From contig NZ_JAJIWO010000001.1 of the NCBI RefSeq assembly GCF_020880695.1, positions 558,001 to 622,000 on the forward strand: a DNA stretch of 64,000 bases, given 5' to 3'. The notes under the pieces are model-generated. The model made no database searches. It saw only the letters and a program-made list of their open reading frames with translations, and had not been told where the DNA came from. This document shows, in pieces, positions 8,049 to 17,113 of the stretch. Both the position numbers and the translations under genes were made by a program. Position 1 is the stretch's first letter; each line of letters opens with the position of its first letter. The stretch comes from Mucilaginibacter sp. UR6-11. Lineage in GTDB: Bacteria; Bacteroidota; Bacteroidia; Sphingobacteriales; Sphingobacteriaceae.

Positions 8049-8119
8049 AGGTCGGGAGCGGATTCGAACCGCTGTAGGAGGTTTTGCAGACCTCTGCCTA
8101 GCCACTCGGCCACCCGACC
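8049..8119 (-). tRNA. tRNA-Cys (GCA)
   Basis: 71 nt on the minus strand. Acceptor stem GGTCGGG pairs with CCCGACC; anticodon stem GAGGT/ACCTC encloses CTGCAAA, giving anticodon GCA; T arm GCGGTTCGAATCCGC. The discriminator base is U, as expected for cysteine tRNA. CCA is not encoded. Confidence 0.96.
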
Positions 8120-8166
8120 AATTTTAAGGATTGCAAAAATAGTAATTATTTATTGGCAACCAATAT

Positions 8167-8916
8167 TTATTTAAGCTTATTTCTGTTTATTTCTGAACAA
8201 AATATCGCGGTAGCTATCGCAACGTTCAATGATTCAGTATTCCCGCGCCCCGGTATGGTGACAGCTTTGGTTACCAGTTGCTTCACTTTTTCGCTTAAAC
8301 CCTTGCCTTCATTGCCCATCACCAGCAATCCTTCTGTGCCAAAATCAGTGTTGTAAATATTCGCGCCATCCAGTAAAGCGCCGTAAACCGGTAATTTAGT
8401 CCCGGTTAAAACCTGCGTTAAATCAACATAATGCACATTTATCCGCGACAGCGAGCCCATTGTTGCCTGCACTACTTTGGGGTTATATACCTCCACACAG
8501 TCCTCAGAACAGATAATATCAGTGATACCAAACCAGTCGGCGGTACGGATTATAGTACCCATATTACCCGGATCTTGAATTCCATCCAACACAATGGAGA
8601 ATTTTTTGTTAAGGGTAGTATAATTCAGCACGGGCCATTGCGGCAGTTTAACTGCGGCAATAACGTCGGCCGGATTTTTTAAGGCGCTTATTTTTTCAAT
8701 TATAGCAGATGAAATTTCCTGAAAGTTCATTTTCTGCGATAATTTAAGCATTTTTGGGGCAATGGCAGCCGTATGGTAGATCGTGTCAATTTGGTAGGCT
8801 GAATCAATAAATTCGCTGACTGATTTGTAGCCTTCAACCAAAAACAAGCCGTGTTCCCTGCGAAATTTTTTATGTTGTAAGGACTGTAATAAACTAATAT
8901 TGGATTTTGAAAGCAT
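8167..8916 (-). CDS. SpoU/TrmH-family RNA 2'-O-methyltransferase
   Basis: 249 residues. N-terminal substrate-binding part (LQHKKFRREHGLFLVEGYKS, the L30e-like SpoU_sub_bind region) is followed by a SPOUT domain with all three motifs: VLDGIQDPGNMGTIIRTAD (motif 1), LLVMGNEGKGLS (motif 2) and IPGRGNTESLNVAIATAI (motif 3), which form the knotted SAM site. Homologues methylate ribose in 23S rRNA or tRNA; the exact target cannot be read. Its start overlaps by 10 bp, head to head, the start of the TamL-like gene, so the two must share a very short divergent promoter region. Confidence 0.9.
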   Translation of the reverse strand: MLSKSNISLLQSLQHKKFRREHGLFLVEGYKSVSEFIDSAYQIDTIYHTAAIAPKMLKLSQKMNFQEISSAIIEKISALKNPADVIAAVKLPQWPVLNYTTLNKKFSIVLDGIQDPGNMGTIIRTADWFGITDIICSEDCVEVYNPKVVQATMGSLSRINVHYVDLTQVLTGTKLPVYGALLDGANIYNTDFGTEGLLVMGNEGKGLSEKVKQLVTKAVTIPGRGNTESLNVAIATAIFCSEINRNKLK

Positions 8917-11297
8917 ATATAACTACAACTAGATACGGTATTGCAATATTAAGTATTTTGCTGCTCTTTACAGGTTCGGGTTGCAGTTTAACGCGCAACC
9001 TTAAAGGCAATGAAAAATTGGTGCGTAAAGTTACCATCAAAGGGATGGATAAGGAGTTTACCGAACTTGCACTAAACTATGTTGACAAACAGCAACAGCC
9101 CAACAACGTAATTAACCTGCAGTTATATTATCTTTTCAATAAAAACGGTAAAAAAAACATTGGCGAACCGCCGGCTATTTTAGACAGTAACCTGGTTGAG
9201 TTTTCGCGCGTTCAGCTTGAAAAATTTATCCAAAGCAAGGGTTATTTAAAAGCGAAGGTAAGCGATACCATCACCATCAAAAAGAAAAAGGCCGAGTTGC
9301 TTTTTACCGCCGTTGAGGGCCCGCTGTTTAAAATACGCAAGATAAGCGACAGCATTGACGACCCTAAAGTACGTACCCTGTACCGCGCAAACCGCCCCAA
9401 ATATTCGCACCTGCAGCCCGGCGGCCGTTTTGACACGGATAGTTTAGCTTTTGACCGCGACGCGTTTTTCCAGGTGATGAAGCGTAATGGCTACTATGAT
9501 TTTTACCGCCAGTACATTAACTTCGAGTACGACTCTACCTTTAACAGCAGCGTGGTTGACCTTAAGCTGGTTATTGATAATCCGGCAGATAAGCCCGCTC
9601 ACCCCATTTACACGATTAATAACACACTGGTAATTATAACCAACAGCAATAATCGCACACCTACCAAAGAAGACACCTTAAAGGTTGATTCACAGTTTAG
9701 GTTTGTTGATTATTCGCACCGGTTTAAACCGCGCCCGGTGATAGATTACATCTTCCAGAAAAAGGGCGAATTATATAGTTCTGAGATGCAAACTACGACC
9801 ACCTCGCGCCTTTCAGAATTAAACGTGTTCAGGAATGTGCCAAACCCGGAGTATGTAAAAACAGCCGACAGTACCAACCGGCTAAATACGACGATCCGGC
9901 TGGTGCCACTCAAACAGATGACGGACCGGGTAGAAGGCGAGTTTTTATTTAGCGGCGGGCGATACGGCTATAACGTAGGCAATACCTTTACCGACAGGAA
10001 TATTTTTAAAAGAGCGGTTACCCTGCAAATCAAACTTAATTTAAGCGTACTGTATGATAACGGCCGAAATACATCAAGCACGGCCAGTGTTGAAAACCAG
10101 GATTTTAAAATAGGCGCCAATTTAATATACCCCTGGATAGTTACGCCTTTTCACTTTGCCAAACCGGGTAAATACGGGGTACCGCATACTACTTTCTCTA
10201 CCAATTACTCCCTGTTTTTTCAGAAAGGATTGGTTGAACGTACCAGTTTTATCAACTCTGTGACTTATGATTTCCTGGAGACGGCTAACAAGGTGCATAG
10301 TGTAACGCCAATAAACATTGAGTTTTCAAAAGGCAATATTGATCCAACCGCGCTTCAGCAATTGCTAAAGCAAAACCGCTATTCGTATATCTATTTAATT
10401 GGCCGTACTGTATTTACTACCGGCAGCCAGTATACTTACCAGGTAAACGGCAATCAATTAAATAACTATTCTAACTTCACCTATTTTAAAGGCTCGCTTG
10501 ATGTGGGTGGTAATATGCTGTCGGCCGTGAGCAACGCTTTTAATACGCCTAAAGATACGTTAGGTAAACGCACGCTCTTTGGTTATACATTTGCCCAGTA
10601 TGCCCGGGCCGAAATTGATCTGCGGCTATACCATAGTTTTGGCGGCGAACGTCAATTTATTCTGCGCTTAAATCCGGGGATTGGTTTGCCTTATGGAAAC
10701 AGCTCATTACTGATATTTGAGAAGAATTTTTATGCCGGCGGCGCAAATGACATGCGCGCCTGGCTGCCGCGTACATTGGGCCCGGGCCAGTTTAACCGTG
10801 CCACGGCCTATGGCAGCGACACCACCCTTAGAAGCCGGCTAAAATATATTGACCAGCTTGGCGAAATAAAGTTTATTACCAATGCCGAATACCGCTATAA
10901 ACTGGCCAATAACTTTTTCGGGGCCAAGCTAAAAGGCGCCGTGTTTGTTGATGCCGGTAACGTTTGGCGCCTGCACAAGCAAGCTGATAACCCTAACGGC
11001 GAATTCAGGTTCAACAATTTCCTGCAATCATCAGCAATTGGTATAGGTACAGGTTTGCGGTTTGATGTGAGTTTCTTTGTATTCAGGCTTGATGCCGCGT
11101 TTAAATTTAAGGATCCGCAGTTTAACGGTGCAGATCAATGGGTGCTTATAAAACACGCCAATGAGTTGTTTCATCCCGGTGCCTTTAAACAGGCTTACCT
11201 TGATGCTAACCGCACCGGGATTGATGCACAGGGCAGATCATTGGGCGATACCTATAACTTTATGCAGCTAAATTTTGGCATTGGGATGCCATTCTAA
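8907..11297 (+). CDS. TamL-like outer-membrane lipoprotein (Omp85/BamA superfamily)
   Basis: 796 residues. A lipoprotein signal ends at LLFTGSGC (Cys26). POTRA-like segments follow (VRKVTIKGMDKEFTE; FIQSKGYLKAKVSD; LSELNVFRNVPNPEY), then a C-terminal D15 barrel with FYAGGANDMRAWLPRTLGPG and TNAEYRYKL, ending in an aromatic residue (IGMPF). Bacteroidota use a lipidated TamA relative, TamL, with TamB in envelope assembly; that is the best fit. No tamB is adjacent. Start: an in-frame TAA lies four codons upstream of the TTG at 8907 and the next ATG is past the lipobox, so TTG must be used (ATT at 8904 is the only other choice). Confidence 0.85.
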   Translation: MKAYITTTRYGIAILSILLLFTGSGCSLTRNLKGNEKLVRKVTIKGMDKEFTELALNYVDKQQQPNNVINLQLYYLFNKNGKKNIGEPPAILDSNLVEFSRVQLEKFIQSKGYLKAKVSDTITIKKKKAELLFTAVEGPLFKIRKISDSIDDPKVRTLYRANRPKYSHLQPGGRFDTDSLAFDRDAFFQVMKRNGYYDFYRQYINFEYDSTFNSSVVDLKLVIDNPADKPAHPIYTINNTLVIITNSNNRTPTKEDTLKVDSQFRFVDYSHRFKPRPVIDYIFQKKGELYSSEMQTTTTSRLSELNVFRNVPNPEYVKTADSTNRLNTTIRLVPLKQMTDRVEGEFLFSGGRYGYNVGNTFTDRNIFKRAVTLQIKLNLSVLYDNGRNTSSTASVENQDFKIGANLIYPWIVTPFHFAKPGKYGVPHTTFSTNYSLFFQKGLVERTSFINSVTYDFLETANKVHSVTPINIEFSKGNIDPTALQQLLKQNRYSYIYLIGRTVFTTGSQYTYQVNGNQLNNYSNFTYFKGSLDVGGNMLSAVSNAFNTPKDTLGKRTLFGYTFAQYARAEIDLRLYHSFGGERQFILRLNPGIGLPYGNSSLLIFEKNFYAGGANDMRAWLPRTLGPGQFNRATAYGSDTTLRSRLKYIDQLGEIKFITNAEYRYKLANNFFGAKLKGAVFVDAGNVWRLHKQADNPNGEFRFNNFLQSSAIGIGTGLRFDVSFFVFRLDAAFKFKDPQFNGADQWVLIKHANELFHPGAFKQAYLDANRTGIDAQGRSLGDTYNFMQLNFGIGMPF

Positions 11298-11308
11298 TCG
11301 GCAGCGAA

Positions 11309-11842
11309 TTAAAACACCCCTTTCAGTCCGTCAAATATGCTTTCAAAAAACGTGGGGACAGTTAATCCGTTATGATGGTTGAAGTACAGAAATATACAGA
11401 AAATCACTATCGCGATGATGATGAACCGCTTAAACATATATCCCAGCAAGATCAGCGCCAGCGGTATAATTGCCAGTAAAAGCCAGCTGATATGCATAGG
11501 GCGCAGCTTGCCATCCTGCTTGTAAATATAATACAGCATGGAGTGGGTGCCGCTGTCATTAATATGTTTTACATAAAAAAAAGCCGACTTATCAAGCTTG
11601 TGACGATAAAATGCCGTGCCCTTGTCAAACTTCATTTGTTCCTGGAAACCGTTTATCGTGAAAGCAAATACGCCGTCAACGTTTTCCTGAATGTTGCCCG
11701 CCGAATCAACCGCGACCACCGCTATCTCGCTCTCGGCAAAAGGGTTTTCTTTTATTACAAATTGCTTAATGTTAATTGTATCCGCAAAAGCAACGTTGCC
11801 GGCAATCAGCATCAGGAGAACAACAAATAATATCTTTTTCAT
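11309..11842 (-). CDS. exported membrane protein of unknown function (177 aa)
   Basis: Signal peptide MKKILFVVLLMLIAGNVAFA, then about 90 residues of a likely periplasmic domain (KQFVIKENPFAESEIAVVAV; GFQEQMKFDKGTAFYRH), then two closely spaced membrane helices (ISWLLLAIIPLALILLGYMF and FIIIAIVIFCIFLYF) and a short tail. I do not recognise a family. It ends convergently 12 nt from the TamL-like gene, so it is not co-transcribed with it. Confidence 0.65.
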   Translation of the reverse strand: MKKILFVVLLMLIAGNVAFADTINIKQFVIKENPFAESEIAVVAVDSAGNIQENVDGVFAFTINGFQEQMKFDKGTAFYRHKLDKSAFFYVKHINDSGTHSMLYYIYKQDGKLRPMHISWLLLAIIPLALILLGYMFKRFIIIAIVIFCIFLYFNHHNGLTVPTFFESIFDGLKGVF

Positions 11843-11946
11843 TTTTTAGTATTAGGTTTGAAAATTACAAACAACCCGCAATAAAATTAGTTAATATAAT
11901 TTGATGATACCGCTATTAACATCATTTGAATTAAAATACACCGATA

Positions 11947-12405
11947 ATGCTGAATAACCCGCTAATGTTTAAATTGTTGACCTTCTTTTTTTTAACAACT
12001 TTTATCCCTAAACCTGCCGGCGTAAGTGATGCAGACCGGATATGTGGCAAATGGATATCATCAGACAAAGCTATTATTGTACTGGTATATAAAGACGGCA
12101 ACGGCTTTAAAGGGAAAATGATCTGGTACAAGAATACGGATACCAGCAAGGGCATGAATGAATGGACGGACAAACATAATCCAGACCCGGCATTAAGAAA
12201 CCGGAAACTATTGGGCATGGATGTTTTAAATGACCTGAGTTACGTACCCGGATCAGACAGTTGGGAAAACGGCAGGGTATATGATTCAAGAAGCGGCCAT
12301 GAGTATAGCGCCTCGGTACATATCAGCAAGGAAGGCTTACTTAAAGTTACCGGTTACTGGCACTTTAAATTTTTAGGCAAAACCATGACGTTTACACGCG
12401 CCTAA
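11947..12405 (+). CDS. DUF2147 family exported protein
   Basis: 152 residues with an N-terminal signal (LFKLLTFFFLTTFIP). DUF2147 features are GKWISSDKAIIVLVYKDGNGFKGKM near the start, then GMDVLNDL, WENGRVYDSRSGHEYSASV, and the closing KVTGYWHFKFLGKTMTFTRA. The family is small, secreted and of unknown biochemistry; the GKW...G.I and DP.NG.Y.. pattern suggests a lipocalin-like barrel (family knowledge, uncertain). It is a single gene facing away from the preceding one. Confidence 0.82.
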   Translation: MLNNPLMFKLLTFFFLTTFIPKPAGVSDADRICGKWISSDKAIIVLVYKDGNGFKGKMIWYKNTDTSKGMNEWTDKHNPDPALRNRKLLGMDVLNDLSYVPGSDSWENGRVYDSRSGHEYSASVHISKEGLLKVTGYWHFKFLGKTMTFTRA

Positions 12406-12438
12406 CACAAAAGATCAGCGACCGGTTTAAAAAAAAGA

Positions 12439-12535
12439 GATTAAAGATTAAAGCAGCGATTTTAAACATTACTTAACATAATGTCCTTTAATCTTTAATC
12501 TTTAATCTTTAATCTTTAATCTTTAATCTTTAATT
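12439..12535. repeat. TTTAATC heptamer array with inverted outlier
   Basis: Six perfect TTTAATC units (12487-12528) and a seventh, TTTAATT, that overlaps the stop codon of the YceI gene. The opposite sequence GATTAAAGATTAAAG occurs at 12439-12453, so the transcript can fold back into a hairpin with slippage. It probably acts as the 3' end of the YceI transcript. Confidence 0.85.
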
Positions 12536-13108
12536 AGCTTTACCAAACTCACCGTTAGCGGTAATCTGAACTTCGTCGCTTAAGATGGGCGCGCTGTATT
12601 TTGAACCAAAATTAAAGTCTGAACGTTTGATGACGCCCGTTAACTGAAAACCTGCATCGGCGGCATTACTCATTGGGTTGGTTATGGTACCGCGGTACCA
12701 TAAATTCATAACTACCGGTTTGGTTATACCATGCAAAGTTAAGTTGCCTTTTAACTGGTAATGATTTGGCGTAGTTTTAGTAATACCGGTGCTGGTAAAG
12801 GTCATGGTGGCAAATTTATCCACGTCAAAAAAATTCGCGCTTCTTAAATCCTCATCCCGTTTTTCAACCAGGGTATTAACAGATGCGGTTTGTACCACCA
12901 AATTAAACTTAGCGTCGCTAAAATCTGGTTTATTAGTTACGATGCTAACATCAAAATCTTTAAACACACCCTCAACGTCTGATACGGCAAGGTGGGTAAT
13001 TGTAAATTTAAGCTGCGCATGAGCTTTGTCTACTTTCCAGGTAGTTTGTGCAGATACAGCGGTTACCGATAACAACGCTGCTGCAAAAAGGAAAACGATC
13101 TTTTTCAT
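12530..13108 (-). CDS. YceI family periplasmic protein
   Basis: 192 residues with a signal peptide (MKKIVFLFAAALLSVTAVSA). The YceI barrel begins TTWKVDKAHAQLKFTITHLA, with DVEGVFKDFD, RDEDLRSANFFDVDKFATMTF and the closing VIKRSDFNFGSKYSAPILSDEV. YceI proteins bind polyprenoid or amide-type lipids in a lipocalin-like barrel; the physiological ligand is unknown here. A TACTTTTG box lies 25 nt upstream of the ATG (plus-strand 13134-13141) and is a plausible promoter. The stop codon is inside the last unit of a heptamer repeat. Confidence 0.92.
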   Translation of the reverse strand: MKKIVFLFAAALLSVTAVSAQTTWKVDKAHAQLKFTITHLAVSDVEGVFKDFDVSIVTNKPDFSDAKFNLVVQTASVNTLVEKRDEDLRSANFFDVDKFATMTFTSTGITKTTPNHYQLKGNLTLHGITKPVVMNLWYRGTITNPMSNAADAGFQLTGVIKRSDFNFGSKYSAPILSDEVQITANGEFGKAN

Positions 13109-13202
13109 TTTGTGATTTATGTTTAATATTTAACAAAAGTAAAAAGATCGTTTACATATACATGTTCAAACATACATTTTTACTTTTATATGTCTTTCTC
13201 TT

Positions 13203-15455
13203 TTATTTCTTAGTATTCAGATTAGGCAAATCATTGTTTCCTTTCAGATATTTCTCCAGGTACTGAAAGTTTACATTGGTTATCAGCACATAACTCTGTA
13301 AATCATAAGCCGCCCCGTGCGCTCCCTTTGGATAGATCCGCAAATCCGCGTCCTTACCGGCATTGGTTAAGGCAGTTATTAATTGCATGGTTTGCGCCGG
13401 GTGCACGTTATCATCACTCATCGAGTGGATCAGCAGTAAATGATCCTGCAGGTTAGCGGCATAAGTTAAGGTTGAGCTTTTATCATACCCATCCTTATTT
13501 TCCTTTGCAAGGCCCATGTAACGCTCGGTATAGACATCGTCATACAAACGCCAGTCGCTACAAGCCGAGTTAGCCAGGCCCGCTTTAAACACCCCCGGAT
13601 GGGTAAGCAGGGTATATACCGTAGCGTAGCCCCCGTAGCTGGTACCCATTATGGCAAAATTATCCTTATCAACAAACGGCAGGGTTTTCATATACCCGGC
13701 TGTTTCGGCAAAGTCCTGGCTTTCATACTTGCCCAGTTGCTTGTAGCCGATCTTTAAAAACTTACTGCCATAATTTGATATGCCACGGTTATTTAAATCA
13801 ACTACAATGTAGCCATTTTGTGCCAGCCATTGCTGCCAGCCGTTAGCCGAAAACTGGTTATATACCGAATGCGACTCGGGCCCGCCATAAACGGTAAATA
13901 CAACCGGGTACTTTTTTGACGGATCAAAATTAAATGGCTTGATCATATAAGCATCCAAAGTGGCCCCATCACTGGTTTTAACTTTAAACAGCTCGGGCGC
14001 CGAATATTCATGTGTTTTCAGGAAGGCGGTTACGCCGGCGTTATCCTCCAGCATCTTAAGCGCCTTGCCGTTAGCGTCAAACAAAGCAACATGGGTGGGT
14101 GTGGTCAGATTACTGTAGGTATCTAGATAATACTTGGTATCCGGCGACATGTTTATGGTATGGAACCCATCCACATCGCTTAATTTTTTCTTGCCCGTAC
14201 CGTCAAACCCGATGCTGTAAAACTCCTGCGCCAGCCCGGATGACTCGGCAGATAAATAGTAAATCCGCTTTGTTTGCGGATTGATGCCGCTTACCTTAAT
14301 CATATCCCAATCGCCTTTGGTAACCTGGTTTATCAGTTTGCCATCATAGCTGTAACGATAGACGTGGTAGTAGCCTGAGCGGTCAGACACCCAGAAAAAC
14401 TCTTTTGATTTTTCAGGGAAATAAACCATATCATTTACGTTGGTATAAAAATCAAATACGGCAACCCAGGTGGTATTTTTCTCGTCCAGTACCACATGAT
14501 GCTCGCCGGTTTTAACATTGAAGAAATACAGCTTCATGTGGTTTTGTTCGCGGTTAAGCGTCATCATAGCCAACACGTCCGGGTTGCTTGTCCAATAAAT
14601 ACGCGGGATATAAAAATCGCCGGTTTCATCAGGCTTCAGCCAGATCTTCTTACCGGTGGTAACATCGGCAACACCAATACGTACTTTTGGGTTCTCATCC
14701 CCTACCTGCGGAATGGGGATATGGACGATTTCGCTGTGATGGCCTTCAAAATTGGTCATCTCAAAATCCGGCACTTTACGCTCATCAAACTGCCAGTAGG
14801 CTATATATTTATTATCGGGCGACCAGTTCCAGGCTTGCGGCTGGCCAAACTCTTCTTCATACACCCAGTCATAATGGCCGTTAAATATGGCTTTGTCGCC
14901 AGTTGCATCGTTTGTTAACTGCTTTTCTTTGCCTGATGCAAAATCATAAACATACATATTGCCGTTACGTTCAATCCCTACTTTTTTTCCGTTTGGAGAT
15001 AACTCGGCCGAGCGGGCATCTTTAGCTGCCTGTTTTAATTGTTTGGTTTGCAGGTTATAAACAAAATAATCAGAGATACCTGATTTACGATAGATGGGCC
15101 TGAAATCCGACTGAAAAACCAGGTTCTTTGAATCATGCGACCATTGGAAAGACTGATAGTCGAACGGCTTCTTCGTTCCCGGGAACATTAAACCGTTTTT
15201 ATTAAAGATCAGCTCATCTTTTAGGGTTGACGGCTCCATAGACCGGATCTCTTCGCCGGCTATATAAGAATATTTTTCGCCGTCGTTGATCCAGTTTACG
15301 CTGGCAGGGCCGTGTTTTCCGCTCAGCCTGCCGGCTGAGAATAATGCTTCGGTGGCGCTTGAATATTGTGCTTTGTTTTGAGCGTTAACGGTATACGGGA
15401 GTATACCCATTAACACCAGCGTTATGCACAGGTATGGTGCAGCAGTTTTTTTCAT
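13203..15455 (-). CDS. S9 family dipeptidyl peptidase (DPP-IV type)
   Basis: 750 residues starting at MKKTAAPYLCITLVLMG, which gives a proper signal peptide ending at NAQ; an upstream in-frame ATG at 15581 would bury this signal and is rejected. An N-terminal beta-propeller (DPPIV_N; includes YDWVYEEEFGQPQAWNWSPD with the Glu-Glu pair that binds the substrate amino terminus) precedes an alpha/beta hydrolase domain: GTSYGGYA (Ser), HSMSDDNVHPAQ (Asp) and PKGAHGAAYD (His). It should release X-Pro dipeptides in the periplasm or at the surface. It is divergent from the thioesterase gene. Confidence 0.93.
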   Translation of the reverse strand: MKKTAAPYLCITLVLMGILPYTVNAQNKAQYSSATEALFSAGRLSGKHGPASVNWINDGEKYSYIAGEEIRSMEPSTLKDELIFNKNGLMFPGTKKPFDYQSFQWSHDSKNLVFQSDFRPIYRKSGISDYFVYNLQTKQLKQAAKDARSAELSPNGKKVGIERNGNMYVYDFASGKEKQLTNDATGDKAIFNGHYDWVYEEEFGQPQAWNWSPDNKYIAYWQFDERKVPDFEMTNFEGHHSEIVHIPIPQVGDENPKVRIGVADVTTGKKIWLKPDETGDFYIPRIYWTSNPDVLAMMTLNREQNHMKLYFFNVKTGEHHVVLDEKNTTWVAVFDFYTNVNDMVYFPEKSKEFFWVSDRSGYYHVYRYSYDGKLINQVTKGDWDMIKVSGINPQTKRIYYLSAESSGLAQEFYSIGFDGTGKKKLSDVDGFHTINMSPDTKYYLDTYSNLTTPTHVALFDANGKALKMLEDNAGVTAFLKTHEYSAPELFKVKTSDGATLDAYMIKPFNFDPSKKYPVVFTVYGGPESHSVYNQFSANGWQQWLAQNGYIVVDLNNRGISNYGSKFLKIGYKQLGKYESQDFAETAGYMKTLPFVDKDNFAIMGTSYGGYATVYTLLTHPGVFKAGLANSACSDWRLYDDVYTERYMGLAKENKDGYDKSSTLTYAANLQDHLLLIHSMSDDNVHPAQTMQLITALTNAGKDADLRIYPKGAHGAAYDLQSYVLITNVNFQYLEKYLKGNNDLPNLNTKK

Positions 15456-15557
15456 ATTGAAATCAGTTTGGATAAAGCTAAAGCATTTATGGCACTTGGA
15501 CAATATAATCAAACAGATGTTACGGCTAAGCTGTATATTTACACTAAACACTAACTG

Positions 15558-16079
15558 ATGACCGGAAAAACGCCCAAACAATCGCTAACCATAATGAATG
15601 AACTGGTATTACCCAACGATACCAACACTTTAAATAACCTGATGGGCGGGCGGCTGCTGCATTGGATGGATATAGCGGCAGCCATATCGGCACAAAAACA
15701 TTGCAACCGCATTGTGGTGACTGCCTCGGTTGATAATGTTTCTTTTAAACATTCTATTAAACTGGGCGATGTGGTAACTATTGAGGCTAAAATAACCCGG
15801 GCATTTACTACTTCTGTAGAAGTGCGGCTGGATGTCTGGGCACAAAACATACCATCAGGCACGCTGGTAAAAAGTAACGAAGCTTATTACACTTTTGTGG
15901 CGCTGGATAAAGACGGCTATAAAATTGATGTGCCGGAGCTTGTACCAGAAACTACCGACGAAACAGAACTGTATAACGGCGCCCTGCGCCGCAGGCAACT
16001 AAGGTTGATACTGGGCGGCAAAATGAAAGCCCATGATGCTACCGAATTAAAAGCTTTGTTTTTTGGGGAGCAGAAATAG
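15558..16079 (+). CDS. acyl-CoA thioesterase (hotdog fold, YciA/ACOT type)
   Basis: 173 residues, cytoplasmic. Hotdog signature: LPNDTNTLNNLMGGRLLHWMDIAAA with the central helix, then SVDNVSFKHSIKLGDVVTI and EAYYTFVALDKDG. The family hydrolyses medium and long acyl-CoA esters as a hexamer. The C-terminal RRRQLRL helix is also family-typical. It starts 102 nt from the divergent peptidase gene and is followed by a hairpin terminator, so it is a single-gene unit. Confidence 0.9.
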   Translation: MTGKTPKQSLTIMNELVLPNDTNTLNNLMGGRLLHWMDIAAAISAQKHCNRIVVTASVDNVSFKHSIKLGDVVTIEAKITRAFTTSVEVRLDVWAQNIPSGTLVKSNEAYYTFVALDKDGYKIDVPELVPETTDETELYNGALRRRQLRLILGGKMKAHDATELKALFFGEQK

Positions 16080-16090
16080 CTGGTGATAAA

Positions 16091-16123
16091 TTAGCGTTTT
16101 TGAAAAAAAACGTTAATTTTATT
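16091..16123 (+). terminator. terminator of the thioesterase gene
   Basis: TTAGCGTTTTT pairs with AAAAACGTTAA (one G-T pair) over a very short loop and is followed by TTTTATT. It starts 11 nt after the stop codon. Confidence 0.6.
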
Positions 16124-16149
16124 AAACCAATCTTAATCTGAAACCAATA

Positions 16150-16500
16150 ATGAAAAAGGCCTTATCACTATTAGTTGCCGTGGCTTTGCTAAGCTCATGT
16201 GCTTCCAAAAAACCAGAAATAAAAACAGCAACCATGGTATTAACCCCGCCGCCACCAATTGCAGCGGCAAATGACGGTTCGACCATTGAAAAAGCATTTA
16301 AGCTACCGCAAGTACATGAACAGGAGGGCATTAAGGCCGAATATGCGATACTAAACAAAAAATATCCCGGGCATAAACGTGGCGGCCAGGCGTTATTATT
16401 TCATGACAAAAAACCCTACGATGCTATAAAAATAATCACCTCAGACGGCAAGGAAGTGACAACTTATTTCGATATCTCTAATTTCTTCGGAAAATTTTAG
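16150..16500 (+). CDS. small lipoprotein of unknown function
   Basis: 116 residues. Lipoprotein signal MKKALSLLVAVALLSSC with lipid-acceptor Cys17. The mature part has a proline run (LTPPPPIAAA), then a compact basic domain with YPGHKRGGQALLFHDKKPYD and IKIITSDGKEVTTYFDISNF. I do not recognise a family. It is placed between two terminator-like elements and faces the EVE gene tail to tail with 5 nt between stops. Confidence 0.75.
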   Translation: MKKALSLLVAVALLSSCASKKPEIKTATMVLTPPPPIAAANDGSTIEKAFKLPQVHEQEGIKAEYAILNKKYPGHKRGGQALLFHDKKPYDAIKIITSDGKEVTTYFDISNFFGKF

Positions 16501-16505
16501 CCGGA

Positions 16506-16910
16506 TTAACTGCCCATCTCTACAATGCGGTCAAACTCCTCGCGTTTCAGGCCCATTACCGACAGGCGGCCCTGCTTAACCAGCCCGACGTCTTTTAAAC
16601 GTTCGTCGGCTTTTACCTGTTCAAGGGTTACGGGGTTCTTCAAAGATTCAACCGGCGAGAGATCAACCACCAGCCAGTTCGGATCGGTGGTAGTGGGGTC
16701 CTGGTAGGCTTCTTTAACTACTTTGGCTATGCCTACCACTTCTTTGCCTTCGTTACTGTGATAAAAAAGCACCAGGTCGCCTTCTTTCATCTCGCGTAAG
16801 TTATTACGCGCCTGGTAATTGCGGACACCGTCCCAAAAGGTGCGGCCATCCTGGTTAAACTTTTCCCAACTGTATTTATGCGGCTCAGATTTTACTAACC
16901 AATGGTTCAT
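16506..16910 (-). CDS. EVE domain protein
   Basis: 134 residues comprising one EVE (PUA-like) domain: MNHWLVKSEPHKYSWEKF, WDGVRNYQARNNLREMK, GDLVLFYHSNEGKEVVGIAKV, and the closing LSVMGLKREEFDRI. EVE domains resemble YTH domains and read modified bases in DNA or RNA (thymocyte nuclear protein 1 family). Stand-alone forms like this one have no agreed role; some take part in modification-dependent defence, but no restriction or defence gene adjoins it closely. A single gene. Confidence 0.92.
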   Translation of the reverse strand: MNHWLVKSEPHKYSWEKFNQDGRTFWDGVRNYQARNNLREMKEGDLVLFYHSNEGKEVVGIAKVVKEAYQDPTTTDPNWLVVDLSPVESLKNPVTLEQVKADERLKDVGLVKQGRLSVMGLKREEFDRIVEMGS

Positions 16911-16980
16911 GTTATGCTTGTAGTTATGCGGTAAAGCTATTAAAAAGGGGGTGAAATAAAAAGGACTTATACTTACATTA

Positions 16981-17096
16981 TGTCATTTCGAAGCGTAGCG
17001 AGAACTTCTCTCTTGAGCGAAGCTAAAAATCTTAAACGCTTGTCAGGTTTGTCGCTTGTATAAGATTTCTCACTCGTCCCTCGTTTCGAAATGACA
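16981..17096. repeat. intergenic inverted repeat with GTCATTTCGAA ends
   Basis: TGTCATTTCGAA (16981-16992) and its exact complement TTCGAAATGACA (17085-17096) bound a 116-bp element with further partial pairing inside (AGCGAGAACTTCT against AGATTTCTCACTCG). The element sits between the holA stop and the EVE gene. Its shape is that of a short nonautonomous element or a folded 3' region. Confidence 0.7.
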
Positions 17097-17113
17097 AGCA
17101 TCTAAGTGCACTA

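Noticed and set aside
13048..13266. Plus-strand ORF of 72 residues between YceI and the peptidase gene
   Set aside because: It overlaps the ends of both well-supported genes, and the hydrophobic C-terminus comes from AT-rich intergenic sequence.
15456..15581. N-terminal extension of the DPP-IV gene
   Set aside because: It would bury the signal peptide, and it crosses the divergent promoter region of the thioesterase gene.
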